64,000 bases of DNA from Xanthobacter sp. YC-JY1 (GTDB lineage: Bacteria > Pseudomonadota > Alphaproteobacteria > Rhizobiales > Xanthobacteraceae), in NCBI RefSeq assembly GCF_021730305.1, contig NZ_CP032674.1, positions 2,279,001-2,343,000 of the forward strand. The letters are read 5' to 3'. The position numbers were made by a program, and so were the translations under genes. Below the pieces are notes generated by a model. That model did no database searches and was not told where the DNA came from. It saw only the letters and a program-made list of their open reading frames with translations. Positions 62,577 to 64,000 of the stretch are shown here, one piece after another; position 1 is the first letter of the stretch, and every line of letters starts with the position of its first letter.

Positions 62577-63731
62577 TCAGCCTTCCCACAGCGGCAGGTC
62601 GCCCCGCGCCCAGCCGGCTTTGGTCTCGGCCACATAGTCCGCATAGCGTCCGGCCGCGATGGCGGCGCGGGCGCCGGCCATGAGCTGCTGGTAATAGTGG
62701 ATGTTGGCCCACGAGATCAGCATGGCCCCCAGCATCTCCTCGCAGCGCACGAGGTGGTGGAGATAGGCGCGCGAATAGTCCCGCAAGGCCGGGCAGTCGC
62801 TCTCCTCGTCGAGGGGACGGGGGTCTTCCGCGTGCCGGGCATTCTTCAGGTTGATGCGGCCGAAGCGGGTGAAGGCGAGCGCGTGCCGCCCGGAGCGGGT
62901 GGGCATCACGCAGTCGAACATGTCGATGCCGCGCGCGACGCTCTCCAGAAGGTCGTCCGGCGTGCCGACGCCCATGAGATAGCGCGGCTTGGTGGTGGGC
63001 AGATGCGGCGCCACCGTCTCGATCATGGCGAGCATGACCTCCTGCGGTTCGCCCACTGCAAGGCCGCCGATGGAATAGCCGGGGAAATCCATGTCCGCGA
63101 GCGCGCGGGCCGACTCGACCCGCAACGCCGGCACGGCGCCGCCCTGGACGATGCCGAAGAGCGCGCGGCCCTTGGGCTGCGTCTCGAACGCACGCTTGGA
63201 GCGCTCCGCCCAGCGAAGCGACAGGCGCATGGCGCGCTCGGCCTCCTCGTCGGAGCAGGGCAGGCGCACGCACTCGTCGAGCTGCATCTGGATGTCGGCG
63301 CCGAGCAGGCCCTGGATCTCCACCGAGCGTTCCGGGCTCATCTCGTGAGTGGCGCCGTCCACATGGGAGCGGAAGGTGACGCCCTGCTCGGTCATCTTGC
63401 GCAGGCTGGACAGGCTCATCACCTGGAAGCCGCCGGAATCGGTGAGGATCGGCCCGTCCCAGCGCATGAATTTGTGCAGGCCGCCGAGCTTCGCCACCCG
63501 CTCGGCGCCGGGGCGCAGCATGAGATGGTAGGTGTTGCCGAGCACGATATCCGCGCCGGCCGCCTTCACCTGGTCGAAATAGAGCCCCTTCACCGTCGCG
63601 ACTGTGCCCACCGGCATGAAGGCCGGCGTGCGGATGCGCCCGCGCGGGGTCGAGACGAAGCCGGTGCGGGCGGCGCCGTCAGTGGCGGAGAGGGTGAAGG
63701 AGAAGGTGTCGGCAGGCGTGTCGGACGTCAT
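62577..63731 (-). CDS. tgt: tRNA-guanine(34) transglycosylase with degraded zinc site
   Basis: 384 residues. The catalytic Asp in [27 protein letters not shown] and [20 protein letters not shown] are intact, so base exchange of guanine for preQ1 in tRNA anticodons is expected. The usual C-terminal zinc site CxCxxC...H is not: the segment reads [18 protein letters not shown], keeping one of three Cys, and the His position is replaced (SWANIHYY). ATG at 63731 overlaps the queA stop (ATGA), so both queuosine genes are co-transcribed. Other Rhizobiales enzymes may share this loss. Confidence 0.94.
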   Translation of the reverse strand: MTSDTPADTFSFTLSATDGAARTGFVSTPRGRIRTPAFMPVGTVATVKGLYFDQVKAAGADIVLGNTYHLMLRPGAERVAKLGGLHKFMRWDGPILTDSGGFQVMSLSSLRKMTEQGVTFRSHVDGATHEMSPERSVEIQGLLGADIQMQLDECVRLPCSDEEAERAMRLSLRWAERSKRAFETQPKGRALFGIVQGGAVPALRVESARALADMDFPGYSIGGLAVGEPQEVMLAMIETVAPHLPTTKPRYLMGVGTPDDLLESVARGIDMFDCVMPTRSGRHALAFTRFGRINLKNARHAEDPRPLDEESDCPALRDYSRAYLHHLVRCEEMLGAMLISWANIHYYQQLMAGARAAIAAGRYADYVAETKAGWARGDLPLWEG

Positions 63732-64000
63732 GCGCCGCCTTGTGGCAGAAGCAGGCACGCATCGCCATAGGAATAGAAGCGGTAATTTTCCGCGATCGCA
63801 TGGGCATAGGCCCGCTTCTGCGGCTCGTGGCCGATGAAGGCCGCCACCAGCATCACCAGCGTCGAGCGCGGCAGGTGGAAGTTGGTGAGCATTCCGTCCA
63901 CTGCGCGGAAGCGGTAGCCGGGGGTGATGAAGATGTCCGTCTCGCCCACGAAGGGGCGGATCAGGCCGTCCTCTCCCGCCGCGCTCTCGATGAGGCGGGT
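63728..64000 (-). CDS. queA: S-adenosylmethionine:tRNA ribosyltransferase-isomerase QueA, 3' part
   Basis: The window holds the C-terminal 90 residues only; the frame is open to the window edge. [20 protein letters not shown] and [15 protein letters not shown] are C-terminal signatures of QueA. It converts preQ1 in tRNA to epoxyqueuosine. It overlaps tgt by four bases. Confidence 0.95.
   Translation of the reverse strand, partial: TRLIESAAGEDGLIRPFVGETDIFITPGYRFRAVDGMLTNFHLPRSTLVMLVAAFIGHEPQKRAYAHAIAENYRFYSYGDACLLLPQGGA

Overview
The window is a contiguous piece of an alphaproteobacterial chromosome, and the gene content points to order Hyphomicrobiales (Rhizobiales), most likely the Xanthobacter/Azorhizobium/Bradyrhizobium side. 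The support is a GC content of roughly two thirds, the gene order rpsB-tsf-pyrH-frr-uppS-cdsA-dxr-rseP-bamA-lpxD-fabZ-lpxA-lpxI-lpxB-(gltA), the order tatABC-serS-surE followed by yajC-secDF, a long C-terminal extension on ribosomal protein S2, and an ndvB/ndvC-type beta-glucan locus. The species is inferred, not shown. There is no rRNA, no CRISPR array, no prophage and no complete insertion sequence. One tRNA (Arg, anticodon TCT) is present.

Layout. 1-7.5 kb: 3' part of an RND efflux pump, then two tandem paralogous membrane acyltransferases with C-terminal SGNH domains. 7.5-17.6 kb: a fatty-acid module on both strands, made of an SCP2 protein, an acyl-CoA dehydrogenase, a bifunctional hydroxyacyl-CoA dehydrogenase/enoyl-CoA hydratase, a thiolase and a MerR-type regulator (minus), and a FadL-type porin and an acyl-CoA ligase (plus). 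A repeated ACGTATAG motif marks the regulator and porin promoters. 17.8-33.4 kb: translation, isoprenoid, phospholipid, outer-membrane assembly and lipid A genes, all on the plus strand and ending at a strong terminator. 33.4-35.6 kb: gltA and mobA (minus). 35.7-41.4 kb: ndvB-like, small secreted protein and ndvC-like genes for cyclic beta-1,3/1,6-glucan, plus a small membrane protein. 41.6-44.9 kb: mgtE, a secreted peptide, an NDUFS4-type complex I protein, tRNA-Arg and a LOG-family protein. 45.0-49.5 kb: an ArsR regulator with an Atm1-type ABC exporter, then a DGPF protein/ECF42 sigma/VOC operon (minus). 49.7-62.4 kb: nagZ-scpA-scpB-ABC ATPase-tatABC-serS-surE, then yajC-secD-secF-Mth938-like-phytoene-synthase-like. 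62.6-64 kb: tgt and the 3' end of queA (minus).

Most of the window is conserved housekeeping DNA. The features most worth a second look are: a roughly 50-codon, low-GC, in-frame insertion in serS; a tRNA-guanine transglycosylase that has lost most of the usual zinc ligands; the repeated operator-like motif linking the MerR gene and the FadL-type porin; the ndv locus with its intervening small secreted protein; the metal-type ArsR with a perfect palindrome ending one base before its start codon, followed by an Atm1-type exporter; and the composite palindromic repeats in intergenic gaps, one of them next to the place where pcm and an M23 peptidase gene would be expected but are absent. No clearly new multi-gene system could be demonstrated by reading alone.
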